DNA from: Stappia stellulata DSM 5886
GTDB taxonomy: Bacteria > Pseudomonadota > Alphaproteobacteria > Rhizobiales > Stappiaceae
Direction: 5' to 3'
Assembly: GCF_000423705.1 (NCBI RefSeq)
Contig: NZ_KE384082.1
Location: 62,001 to 126,000, forward strand
Length of the DNA stretch: 64,000 nucleotides
Shown here: piece after piece, positions 1 through 8,080 of the stretch
Layout of the letters: each line of letters opens with the position of its first letter
Position numbering within the stretch: the first letter of the stretch is position 1
The notes under the pieces: model-generated
The model's database searches: none
Told to the model about the DNA's origin: nothing
Seen by the model: the letters and a program-made list of their open reading frames with translations, nothing else
Position numbers and translations under genes: made by a program

Positions 1-193
1 AGAGAAGCGCCAGGTTGCGCAGGAGCGCGTCGCCCGCCTGCGCCAGACCGGCCGAGGGGCCGCCCCGCACGACAAGGCCTGCAAACAGGAACACCATGCC
101 AAGCACGGGACCCGGCACCGGCAGGCCGGTGGCGACGACAATCGCCTCTCCGGCAAGCTGACAGCACAGGATGATCGTCAATGCACCAAGCAT
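1..193 (-). CDS. CidA/LrgA family holin-like membrane protein (C-terminus outside window)
   Basis: The reverse strand reads from an ATG at 193 off the left edge and gives 64 residues. They contain a conserved LPVPGPVLGM stretch (about residues 24-33) followed by a hydrophobic segment and a VVRGGP turn, which is the pattern of the LrgA/CidA family (small membrane proteins linked to murein hydrolase export and overflow metabolism). A GGGGG run just upstream of the ATG could serve as the ribosome site; an AGGAGG further upstream is not followed by a standard start codon, so the start is uncertain. The partner LrgB would be expected beyond the left edge. The family call rests on motif recognition. 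Confidence 0.75.
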   Translation of the reverse strand, partial: MLGALTIILCCQLAGEAIVVATGLPVPGPVLGMVFLFAGLVVRGGPSAGLAQAGDALLRNLALL

Positions 194-286
194 GAGGCCC
201 CCGGATCTTTCGATGTATTCGCGATCCGACAGTGCCTCCTGCTGCAATCGGCGGCAAGCCGGGCGTTTTTTTCGGGATGCGGCCTT

Positions 287-330
287 TCCAAAAAACGAAA
301 GCCCCCGAGAGACAGGCTCCCGGGGGCTTC
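287..330 (-). terminator. Rho-independent terminator of the yeeE pair
   Basis: A GC-rich hairpin pairs AAGCCCCCG (299-307) with CGGGGGCTT (321-329). Read on the minus strand it is followed by a T-rich run (complement of the A-run at 289-300). It lies 32 bases past the stop of the minus-strand gene ending at 362. Confidence 0.85.
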
Positions 331-361
331 GCTTTCCAGGCGGATCAGGCCTGAAAACGTC

Positions 362-979
362 CTATTCCGCCGGCGCGGGGCGCGCACCGCCATCGGAACA
401 GGCCGGATCGCCAAGCATGGTTTCCGCCTGCGCGAGGTCATCCTTGGACGGAACGAACCGCTCCAGAACCACCAGAAAAGCGGCAAGCACGGCGGCGAAG
501 ATCAGCGCCAGGGCCCAGAACGGCACGGCAAACACATCCGCGAAGGTGATCTTGCCGAAATCGCCCCAGCCGAGAGCCGCATCGATAGGCCCCTTGGCGT
601 AACCGTAGAAGATCGCGCCGCCGATCCCGCCGGCAATGATCGCCCAGGCGTCCCGGTAGCCGGCCCCCGCCTGGGCAAGTGCGGTTCCGGGGCATGCGCC
701 GGCAAGCGCGATGCCCACACCGAGGATCAGGCCGCCGATCAGAACCGGACCGACCGCAAAGGCCTTGGGATGAAGTGCGACGCCGAAGACGCCGTTCAAG
801 ACGGCAAGCGCGACGAGACCGGTGATGGTGGCCGCGAGAAACATCTTCAGCATGGTGAAATTGCGAAACTGGAACTGGCCGACAAGGACGCCGGGCTCCA
901 TGACACGGCTTTTCTCAAGCGCGGCACCGAAGACCACGCCCATGGCCAGTCCGAGAACGATGAGCCAGAGTAACGACAT
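362..979 (-). CDS. YeeE/YedE family sulfur transporter, second half (PmpB-like)
   Basis: This 205-residue, strongly hydrophobic protein has several membrane segments and the motif AGACPG with Cys96, the type of conserved cysteine that relays thiosulfate or related sulfur species in YeeE/YedE transporters. Full-length YeeE proteins are about 350-400 residues with two such halves; here each half is a separate gene, as in the PmpA/PmpB pair of BigR-controlled operons. The start codon lies 11 bases downstream of the stop of the first half, so the two are almost certainly co-transcribed. The C-terminal tail after the last helix is charged and probably cytoplasmic. The substrate is inferred from the family. 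Confidence 0.88.
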   Translation of the reverse strand: MSLLWLIVLGLAMGVVFGAALEKSRVMEPGVLVGQFQFRNFTMLKMFLAATITGLVALAVLNGVFGVALHPKAFAVGPVLIGGLILGVGIALAGACPGTALAQAGAGYRDAWAIIAGGIGGAIFYGYAKGPIDAALGWGDFGKITFADVFAVPFWALALIFAAVLAAFLVVLERFVPSKDDLAQAETMLGDPACSDGGARPAPAE

Positions 980-990
980 GACCGGGTCTC

Positions 991-1506
991 CTAGACTTTC
1001 TTGAACATGGCGGCGGTGAGAATGCCGCCGGCGAACATTGCGACAACGGCAACGGTGGATCCGACGGCGAGCTGCGCCATGCCGGATATGCCGTGGCCCG
1101 ACGTGCAGCCGCCGGCGATCCGCGCCCCGAGCAGCAGGACGAAACCGCCGGCAAAGCCCATGGCCATGCGCCCCCACAGGCTGGAGACGCCGGTCATGCG
1201 GGTCCAGGCGGGCGAGAAGCTGGCGCGGCGCGACCCCGACAGGGTGGCCGACAAAAACGCGCCAAGCGCGATGCCGATGACCAGCGCCGACTGCCAGAAG
1301 TATTTGCCGGCCGTCATGTATTTGGCGAAATAGTCGATCTGCGCCGCGGCCGGATCGACGAGGCTCGCGACGAAACCGCCGGCCGTGACGAAGGAAGACG
1401 AGGCGCCGAGCGCGGTATCGACCAGCAGGAAGGCCGGGATCTGGAGAAGGCCGATCACCACGCCAGCGGCGTAGGGCGACCAGTTTCTGTCGGTGAGTGA
1501 CAACAT
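991..1506 (-). CDS. YeeE/YedE family sulfur transporter, first half (PmpA-like)
   Basis: This 171-residue membrane protein has the motif GARIAGGCTSGHGISG, with Cys134 in the position that carries sulfur through the YeeE/YedE channel. It forms a pair with the downstream 205-residue protein, and together they equal one classical two-half transporter. The ATG at 1506 is preceded by GGGAG six bases upstream. An ATTC-N8-GAAT palindrome begins 33 bases upstream of the start, so the operon is probably repressed by a BigR/SqrR-type ArsR regulator that reacts to persulfides; no such regulator is encoded in the window. The pair probably moves thiosulfate or persulfide-type sulfur across the inner membrane. 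Confidence 0.88.
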   Translation of the reverse strand: MLSLTDRNWSPYAAGVVIGLLQIPAFLLVDTALGASSSFVTAGGFVASLVDPAAAQIDYFAKYMTAGKYFWQSALVIGIALGAFLSATLSGSRRASFSPAWTRMTGVSSLWGRMAMGFAGGFVLLLGARIAGGCTSGHGISGMAQLAVGSTVAVVAMFAGGILTAAMFKKV

Positions 1507-1538
1507 GATGAACTCCCAAGCGGGTGTGGTTCATCAAC

Positions 1539-1560
1539 AATATTCTAATGTGCGAATATT
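1539..1560. promoter_or_regulatory. BigR/SqrR-type operator upstream of the yeeE pair
   Basis: AATATTC (1539-1545) and GAATATT (1554-1560) form a perfect 7-base inverted repeat with an 8-base spacer, so the core is ATTC-N8-GAAT. That core matches the consensus I recall for SqrR, a persulfide-responsive ArsR-family repressor. The site sits at promoter distance from the yeeE start at 1506. Near-identical arms recur at 28354-28375. Confidence 0.7.
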
Positions 1561-1608
1561 TGAATACGCAAGATCGCTTAGACGTGGGGGCGCCCTGTCC
1601 CGCCGTCC

Positions 1609-2127
1609 TCAGTTGATGGCGACAACGGGTGTGCGCTTGCGCACGCGGGCGAAGAGATCGGCAATATCGCGGTTTTGCATCCGGATGCAGCCGTAGGACA
1701 CCGCCCGGCCGATGGAGCCGGGACGATTGGTGCCGTGGATGGCATACTCGCCTCCGGCGAGCGTCATTGCCGCCACCCCCATGGGATTGTTGGGCGCGCC
1801 GCCGGCGATCACGGCCGGCAGATGCGGCAGGTCGCGTTTCACCTCCGCCGGCGGGGACCAGGCCGGGCGCACATGCATGCCCTTGATATAGGTGCGGCCG
1901 ACCCAGACCTTGCCGCGCTTGCCCACGGCGACCGGATAGCGCAGCGCCACCCCGCCGCGCTGCACGAGATAAAGCCGGCGTTCGCGGTTCTTGACGACAA
2001 TGGTGCCCGGTGCGAAGCGGGTGTCGGTAAAAGCCACAACCTCGGGTGCGGCAAAGACGGGGGCAGTCCACAAAATCACGCCGACCACCGTGTACGCGGC
2101 AACCAGAACCCAAATCATCTTGCGCAT
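1609..2127 (-). CDS. L,D-transpeptidase (YkuD domain), secreted
   Basis: This 172-residue protein has an N-terminal hydrophobic signal segment ending near VFAAPE and a YkuD catalytic motif, HGTNRPGSIG followed by SYGCIRM, with His131 and the nucleophile Cys147. Such enzymes act in the periplasm on peptidoglycan, making 3-3 crosslinks or attaching proteins. It is a minimal version with one catalytic domain and no visible peptidoglycan-binding domain. GAGAGG lies at suitable distance upstream of the ATG. It lies 48 bases beyond the sulfur operator, but the operator faces the yeeE pair and no functional link is implied. Confidence 0.92.
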   Translation of the reverse strand: MRKMIWVLVAAYTVVGVILWTAPVFAAPEVVAFTDTRFAPGTIVVKNRERRLYLVQRGGVALRYPVAVGKRGKVWVGRTYIKGMHVRPAWSPPAEVKRDLPHLPAVIAGGAPNNPMGVAAMTLAGGEYAIHGTNRPGSIGRAVSYGCIRMQNRDIADLFARVRKRTPVVAIN

Positions 2128-2353
2128 GGCAACACCTCTCGGAGCGTTACCAAAGAGTTTACGCGACCGAAGACAGCGAATGAATGCCCACAGGGTCCCG
2201 AAGTGATTCTATGGTTAGCGACCATGGTTACCGGCCGAAAACGCATGATCCGGTCCTTCGACTGAACCGTGAAGACCGGGAAACGTATTTGTAAGGGGAG
2301 CGCAATAGGCTACCTGTGGACGGGAGACACGGCGAAACGCCGGAGAGGACGAC

Positions 2354-2893
2354 ATGACACACAGTCCTGCAAGCGACAGGAACACAGGATCCGAATCGCC
2401 GCCGCGCGGGCGTCCGGTCGAGGCCGACGCCTTCCGCGAAGCCATGAGCCGGCTCGGCTCCGCCGTCCATATCGCAACGACCGCGGGCTCGTCCGGGCGC
2501 GCCGGGACCACCGTTTCGGCCGTCACCTCCGTCTCCGACACACCGCCCACGGTGCTTGTCTGCGTCAACCGCCAGGCGCGCATCAACGCCGCGATCAAGG
2601 AGAGCGGCGTTTTCGCCATCAACACGCTGCCCGCCCACGCCGAAGACCTCTCCAACGCTTTCGCCGGCAAGGGTGACCTTCCCGCCGAGGAGCGCTTCCG
2701 GCTCGCGGCCTGGGAAACGCTGGCGACCGGCGCGCCGGTGCTCTGCGCCGCAAGGGTCGCGCTCGACTGCCGGGTGACGGAAATCTCCGAGGTCGGCACC
2801 CATTCCGTCATCTTCGGCGAGATCGTCGCCCTGTCGCTCGGCGAGCGCGGTCCGGCGCTCATCTATCTCGACCGCACCTACCACCGCATCTGA
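2354..2893 (+). CDS. Flavin reductase family protein (HpaC/RutF-like)
   Basis: The 179-residue product matches the split-barrel flavin reductases that supply reduced FMN/FAD to two-component monooxygenases. Typical features are FREAMSRLGSAV at the start of the domain (about residue 28), the segment TTVSAVTSVSDTPPTVLVCVN, and the ALIYLDRTYHRI ending. It most resembles RutF, but none of the other rut pyrimidine genes is present, so the partner oxygenase is unknown. GAGAGGA precedes the ATG. The P1-family peptidase gene starts 18 bases downstream and is probably co-transcribed. Confidence 0.85.
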   Translation: MTHSPASDRNTGSESPPRGRPVEADAFREAMSRLGSAVHIATTAGSSGRAGTTVSAVTSVSDTPPTVLVCVNRQARINAAIKESGVFAINTLPAHAEDLSNAFAGKGDLPAEERFRLAAWETLATGAPVLCAARVALDCRVTEISEVGTHSVIFGEIVALSLGERGPALIYLDRTYHRI

Positions 2894-2911
2894 CGCAAGC
2901 CGCACGCCCCG

Positions 2912-3913
2912 ATGTCCGACACCCTCAATCTTCTCACCGACGTGCCGGGCCTCAAGGTCGGCAATGCGCAGGACGCCCGACTGAAATCCGGTGTCACCGT
3001 CTGCCTGCCGGACGAACCGGCGACCGCCTCCGTCGCGATCCATGGCGGCGCGCCCGGCACCCGCGAGGCAGCGCTGCTCGATCCCCGCTTCACGGTGGAA
3101 AAGGTCGACGCGCTGGTGCTTTCCGGCGGCTCCGCCTTCGGTCTCGATGCCGGCTCCGGCGTGCAAATGGAACTGGCCAAGATGGGCCGGGGCTTTGCCG
3201 TCGGCGACGTGCGCGTTCCCATCGTGCCGAGCGCCATCCTCTTCGATCTGGCAAACGGCGGGGACAAGGCCTGGGGCGACGACAACCCCTATGGCGCGCT
3301 CGGCCGTCAGGCGGTGCGCGCCGCCGCGAAAAGCTTCGAGATCGGCACTGTCGGAGCCGGTACCGGTGCGACGACGGCGACCCTCAAGGGCGGTCTCGGC
3401 TCCGCCTCCATGCGGCTTGAAAACGGCGCGACCGTCGCAGCCCTTGTCGCGGTCAACGCCCTCGGCTCCGCGACCATGGGCGACACCCCGCATTTCTGGG
3501 CGGCCCCCTTCGAGCGCGACGCGGAATTCGGCGGCCTCGGCCTGCCCTCTTACGCAAGCGGGCGGTTCGACGTCCCGCGCACCAAGCTCGACGGCCTGCG
3601 CGAGGGCGCCAACACCACCATTGCAATCGTCGCGACCGACATGGCGATGACCAAGGCGGAGCTGCAACGGCTCGCGGTGATGGCGCATGACGGCTTCGCC
3701 CGGGCGCTGTGGCCGGCGCATACCGCGCTTGACGGCGATCTGGTGTTCGCACTCTCCACCGCGCGCCTGCCGCAAACCGACCCGCTCAGCGACGGCATCG
3801 CCGCCGGTGCGGCGGCGGCCGCCGTCATGAGCCGGGCAATCGCGCGCGGCATCCATGCCGCCTCAAGCGCGCCGGGAGACACGCTCCCGACGTGGGGCTC
3901 GCGCTTCGGCTGA
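2912..3913 (+). CDS. P1 family (S58) self-cleaving peptidase/amidohydrolase, DmpA/NylC-like
   Basis: The 333-residue protein begins with VPGLKVGNAQD, the hallmark of the P1/DmpA fold, and has the glycine-rich SGGSAFGLDA segment. The autoprocessing site is visible as GANTTIAIVATD: cleavage between Asn234 and Thr235 would free a catalytic N-terminal threonine, as in NylC. Members act as aminopeptidases on small or D-amino-acid peptides or as oligoamide hydrolases; the substrate here is unknown. The length matches the family. It follows the flavin reductase gene closely on the same strand, and it converges with the large oxidoreductase gene, ending 11 bases from it. Confidence 0.88.
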   Translation: MSDTLNLLTDVPGLKVGNAQDARLKSGVTVCLPDEPATASVAIHGGAPGTREAALLDPRFTVEKVDALVLSGGSAFGLDAGSGVQMELAKMGRGFAVGDVRVPIVPSAILFDLANGGDKAWGDDNPYGALGRQAVRAAAKSFEIGTVGAGTGATTATLKGGLGSASMRLENGATVAALVAVNALGSATMGDTPHFWAAPFERDAEFGGLGLPSYASGRFDVPRTKLDGLREGANTTIAIVATDMAMTKAELQRLAVMAHDGFARALWPAHTALDGDLVFALSTARLPQTDPLSDGIAAGAAAAAVMSRAIARGIHAASSAPGDTLPTWGSRFG

Positions 3914-3924
3914 GTGCGACGCGC

Positions 3925-6900
3925 CTATTCCGCAGCTTCCATCACCGGACCTTCCGGTGTTTCCTCGCCAAGCTTGCCAAGCAACTGCGCGCGCTTGGCC
4001 GCCGCCTTTTCAAGGTTCGCCGCCTTCACCGGACCGAAGCCGCGCACCAGATCCGGCACCCGCGCGATCTCGACCAGCAGCCCGTAATTCGTCGTCCCGA
4101 CGTGTTTCGCGATCATCGACAGATCGGCCAGATAGCTTGAAACAAGCGCCCGTTCGGCCCGCCGTTCCGCCGTCCGCCCGAAGATGTCGAACGCCCCGCC
4201 GCGCAGGCCCTTCAGCCGCGCAAGCAGACCGAAGGCTGCAAAGATCCACGGACCGAAGGCGATCTTCTTCGGCCGGCCGGTCTTGGGGTCGGCTTCGCGG
4301 GAGATCAGCGGCGGCGCCAGCATGACCTTCAGCTTGCGCGGATCGGCGAATTGCGCCGCGAGCTTCGCCTTGAACGCGGGATCGGAATAAAGCCGCGCCA
4401 CCTCGTATTCGTCCTTGTAGGCCATGACCTTGTAGAGCATGTCGGCGGCGGTGCGCGTCAGACGCATGGTGCCGGCACCCTTCGCCTCGTCCGCCGTCCG
4501 CACCGCGTCAATGGCGGCAAGGAAGGTCTGCGCATAGGCCTCGTCCTGATAGGCGGTCAGTTCGCGGGCCAGAAACGCGATCCGCTCGCCAAGGTCCATA
4601 TCGTCGCCACCCGCGTTCTCGTCCGAAGACGGAAGTGCTGAGAGCAGCGCCTCGGGCGTGTCAGCCAGCACCCGTCCGGCGCGGAAGGCCGCGAGGTTCT
4701 TGTCGACCGCCGCGCCGTTCAGCCGGATCGCGGCTTCCAGCGCATCGGTGGAAATCGGCAGGCGTCCCGCCTGATGCGCCATGCCGACAAGCATCATGTT
4801 GGCGAAGATCGCATCGCCCAGCACCGCCTCGGCAACGCCGGCAACATCATGCGCATGAAACAGCGGACAGGCCTCCTCCAGCGTCTTGCGCATGCGCGCC
4901 TCATCGAAGGAGAGCGTCTGCTTCATGACGAATTCCGCCGTCGGCGCGACCCGCGAATTGGCGAAGCCGGCGGTCTTCTGGCGGTCGATCAGCGCAAGCT
5001 GTTCGGCATTGGTCGCAACCACCATGTCGGAGGCGATCAGCACATCGAGACTGGCGGTCGGGATGCGCGGTCCCTCGATGCTGCGTTCCGCCTGCGCGAA
5101 GCGGATATGCGACGTCACGGGACCGCCCTTTTGCGCAAGTCCGGTCATGTCGAGCGTCGAGGCCTGCTTGCCGTCCATATGCGCGGCCATTGCCAGAACG
5201 GCGGCGGTCGTGGTCACGCCGGCCCCGCCGATACCGCCGATCAGCACATTCAGCGTCGTCCCGAGATCCGCGACAGAGGCAGGGCCCAGCCTGGCGACCA
5301 GCGCGTCGATATCGATGCCCTTGCCGTCCGCCTTGCGCAGCTCCGCGCCTTCCACGAAGACGAAGGACGGGCAAAAGCCCTTCACACAGGAAAAATCCTT
5401 GTTGCAGGACGACTGGTTGATGCGCCGCTTTTCGCCGAAGGGCGTTGCGGCGGGTTCCACCGAAAGACAGTTGGACTGAACCGAGCAGTCGCCGCAGCCC
5501 TCGCAAACACGGTCGTTGATGAAGAGGCGCCGGTCCGGATCGGGAAAGCTGCCACGCTTGCGGCGGCGGCGCTTTTCAGCCGCACAGGTCTGATCGAAAA
5601 TCAGCGCGGTCACGCCCGAAATCGCCTGAAGCTCGGTCTGGACCTCCATGAGGTCATCCCGGTGGCGCACGTCGGTGCCCGGTGCCAGATCTGAGCGCCC
5701 GAGATAGGCGTCCGGCTCCTCGGTGACGACGACAACCCGCTCGACGCCCTCCGCTTCGAGCTGACGCGTGATCTGGGGAACGGTAAGCAGCCCGTCGACA
5801 GGCTGGCCACCGGTCATCGCCACCGCATCGTTGAAGAGGATCTTGTAGGTGATCGAGATCTTCGAGGCGACGGCCTGCCGGATCGCCAGGATCGCCGAGT
5901 GGAAATAGGTGCCGTCGCCGACATTGGCGAAGACATGGGTGTCATTGGCAAACGGCGATTGCCCGACCCAGAGCACGCCCTCGCCGCCCATGGCGATCTG
6001 GCCGTCGGTGGTTCGTCCCGCGACCTCGGTCATCGCATGGCAGCCGATGCCGGGCAGCGCCCTGGCGCCCTCCGGCACGACGGTGGAGGTGGAATGGGGG
6101 CAACCCGAGCAGAAATAGGGCACGCGCTGGGCGCGTTCCGCATGGCCCTGCGACCACATCACCTGCCGGTTCATCCGGTCGGCGACGGCATGCATCTCCT
6201 CGCTGACGAGATCGGACGGCAGGAAGGCGAGAAGTGCTGGGATGATTTCCGCGACAGCCAGTTCCAGCACGTCGGAGAGAAGCGGCGAGCCGTCCGGGCG
6301 TTTCTTGCCCCAGATCCGCGGGCGGGCCTGTTCCGGCCAGCCATAGGCGATTTCCTTGATCTGCGGTTCCAGGAACGCCCGCTTGTGTTCCACCACCAAA
6401 AGCCGTTCCAGCCCCCGGGCGAAACCGGCGAGCCCCTGCGGCTCCAGCGGCCAGGGCATCGCCACCTTGTAGATCGCCAGACCGATGTCGCGGGCGCGGG
6501 CCTCGTCGATCCCGATCATGTCGAAGGCCTGGCGCAGGTCACGGTAGGCCTTGCCCGTGGCGACGATGCCGATGCGCGGCTTGCGTGCGCCGAAGGCGAC
6601 CCGGTCCAGCCCGTTCGCCCGCACATAGGCCTGGGCGGCGGGAACGCGAATGTCGCGCAGGAGCCGTTCGGTCTCCAGCCGGTTGCCGAGAAGCAGCACA
6701 CGATTCAACTCGTCGTCCGCGCGCGGATCCTGCGACTTCGGCAAGACGAAGGACAGACGGCCCGGATCGACCGAGATCGTCGCCGAGGCATCCATCGTGT
6801 CGGCCAGACAGATCATCGCGCTCCAAAGCCCGGAAAACCGCGACATGGCGATGCCGTGCAAGCCGTAGTCGAGCACTTCCTGAATGTCGGACGGGTTGAG

Positions 6901-7419
6901 CACGGGCATTTCCACATGCTCGAAGAAGAACTCCGACTGCGCGGGCAGGATCGAGGACTTGGCGAGATGATCGTCGCCTGCGAGCGCCAGCACCCCGCCA
7001 TGCGCCGCCGTGCCGCTTGCGTTCGCCTGACGCAACACGTCGCCAGCCCGGTCGACACCGGGTGCCTTGCCGTACCAGATGCCGAAAACGCCGTCGTAAT
7101 CGCTGCCCTTGCCGTGATGAGCGACCTTCTGGGACCCCCAGACCGCCGTCGCGCCAAGCTCCTCGTTCACGCCGGGCTTGAACACGATGTTCGAGGCTTG
7201 CGTGTGGCGCCGGGCGCGCATCAGCTCGGTATCGTAGCCGGCCAGCGGCGACCCGCGATAACCGGAAACGAAGCCTCCGGTCTTCAGCCCGGCTGCCGCA
7301 TCCATGCGCGCCTGATCGAGCGGAAGCCGCACCAGCGCCTGGATTCCGGTCAGATAGACCCGCCCGAGGGGAGCGCTGTATTTGTCGTCGAGAGAGATGT
7401 GTCTGGCGATAACGTTCAT
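3925..7419 (-). CDS. Indolepyruvate ferredoxin oxidoreductase, fused alpha-beta-gamma form
   Basis: This 1164-residue protein oxidatively decarboxylates aryl-pyruvates (from Trp, Phe or Tyr transamination) to acyl-CoA with electrons passed to ferredoxin. The N-terminal pyruvate-oxidoreductase domain begins with GFVSGYRGSPL. A TPP-binding region lies near residue 436 (CPHSTSTVVPEG, IGCHAMTEVAGR). Cysteine clusters CEGCGDC (about residue 638) and CNKDFSCVKGFCP (about 670) bind 4Fe-4S. The gamma domain starts near residue 723 (GGIGGAGVTTTAAVLA). GGAGG seven bases before the ATG at 7419 fixes the start; an in-frame extension of 32 residues is less likely. An Lrp regulator is divergent from it. 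Confidence 0.92.
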   Translation of the reverse strand: MNVIARHISLDDKYSAPLGRVYLTGIQALVRLPLDQARMDAAAGLKTGGFVSGYRGSPLAGYDTELMRARRHTQASNIVFKPGVNEELGATAVWGSQKVAHHGKGSDYDGVFGIWYGKAPGVDRAGDVLRQANASGTAAHGGVLALAGDDHLAKSSILPAQSEFFFEHVEMPVLNPSDIQEVLDYGLHGIAMSRFSGLWSAMICLADTMDASATISVDPGRLSFVLPKSQDPRADDELNRVLLLGNRLETERLLRDIRVPAAQAYVRANGLDRVAFGARKPRIGIVATGKAYRDLRQAFDMIGIDEARARDIGLAIYKVAMPWPLEPQGLAGFARGLERLLVVEHKRAFLEPQIKEIAYGWPEQARPRIWGKKRPDGSPLLSDVLELAVAEIIPALLAFLPSDLVSEEMHAVADRMNRQVMWSQGHAERAQRVPYFCSGCPHSTSTVVPEGARALPGIGCHAMTEVAGRTTDGQIAMGGEGVLWVGQSPFANDTHVFANVGDGTYFHSAILAIRQAVASKISITYKILFNDAVAMTGGQPVDGLLTVPQITRQLEAEGVERVVVVTEEPDAYLGRSDLAPGTDVRHRDDLMEVQTELQAISGVTALIFDQTCAAEKRRRRKRGSFPDPDRRLFINDRVCEGCGDCSVQSNCLSVEPAATPFGEKRRINQSSCNKDFSCVKGFCPSFVFVEGAELRKADGKGIDIDALVARLGPASVADLGTTLNVLIGGIGGAGVTTTAAVLAMAAHMDGKQASTLDMTGLAQKGGPVTSHIRFAQAERSIEGPRIPTASLDVLIASDMVVATNAEQLALIDRQKTAGFANSRVAPTAEFVMKQTLSFDEARMRKTLEEACPLFHAHDVAGVAEAVLGDAIFANMMLVGMAHQAGRLPISTDALEAAIRLNGAAVDKNLAAFRAGRVLADTPEALLSALPSSDENAGGDDMDLGERIAFLARELTAYQDEAYAQTFLAAIDAVRTADEAKGAGTMRLTRTAADMLYKVMAYKDEYEVARLYSDPAFKAKLAAQFADPRKLKVMLAPPLISREADPKTGRPKKIAFGPWIFAAFGLLARLKGLRGGAFDIFGRTAERRAERALVSSYLADLSMIAKHVGTTNYGLLVEIARVPDLVRGFGPVKAANLEKAAAKRAQLLGKLGEETPEGPVMEAAE

Positions 7420-7577
7420 GGGACGGCCTCCGCTTCCCTGGGGCGCGGGCCGGATGTCGGCCGCACGCGCCCCGATGTTCTCATGCCGTCCAATATCGTC
7501 CTTTTTGTCGTCCAAATTTGTGCTAACCTGCCTATAAATTCCGCATTACGGGCAATATTGTTCCTCAAGAGAGCAGA

Positions 7578-8057
7578 ATGAGCGAAAAAAATCTTCTCGA
7601 TCCGTCAGACATCCGGGTTCTGCAAATCCTCCAGCGCGACGCATCGCTGTCCATTGCCGAAATCGCGCGCGAGGCCGGCATGAGCCAGACGCCCTGCTGG
7701 CGGCGCATCAAGAAGCTGAAGGAAAACGGCATCATTCGTCAGGTCGTCGCGGTGGTCGACCGCGAGGCGGTGGGCCTGGGTTTCGTCGCCTATGCCTTCG
7801 TCAAGCTGGGCGTGCCCAGTCGCGACAACATGGAGACCTTCGACAAGCTGGTCGACCGCTGGCCCGAGGTGGTGATCTGCGAGAGAATCACCGGCGCGGT
7901 CGACTATCTGATCAAGGTGGTCGCAACCGACATAAAGGCCTATGACGATTTTCTCAGGCTGAAGCTCCTGGACAATACGCTGGTCTCCGACGTGCAGTCG
8001 CGCATCGTGGTGCATACCGTCAAACACACGGTGGCGCTGCCGATTCGCGAAACCTGA
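7578..8057 (+). CDS. Lrp/AsnC family transcriptional regulator
   Basis: The 159-residue protein has an N-terminal winged helix-turn-helix (DIRVLQILQRDASLSIAEIA, then MSQTPCWRRIKKLKENGII) and a C-terminal AsnC/RAM effector domain (FVKLGVPSRDNMETF; CERITGAVDYLIKVV). Lrp-type proteins sense amino acids and form octamers. It is transcribed divergently from the indolepyruvate oxidoreductase gene, with a 158-base AT-rich promoter region between them, so it probably controls that catabolic enzyme in response to an aromatic amino acid or its keto acid. That regulatory link is inferred from position only. Confidence 0.95.
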   Translation: MSEKNLLDPSDIRVLQILQRDASLSIAEIAREAGMSQTPCWRRIKKLKENGIIRQVVAVVDREAVGLGFVAYAFVKLGVPSRDNMETFDKLVDRWPEVVICERITGAVDYLIKVVATDIKAYDDFLRLKLLDNTLVSDVQSRIVVHTVKHTVALPIRET

Positions 8058-8080
8058 CCGTCCTCGCGCACCCGGCGGTT

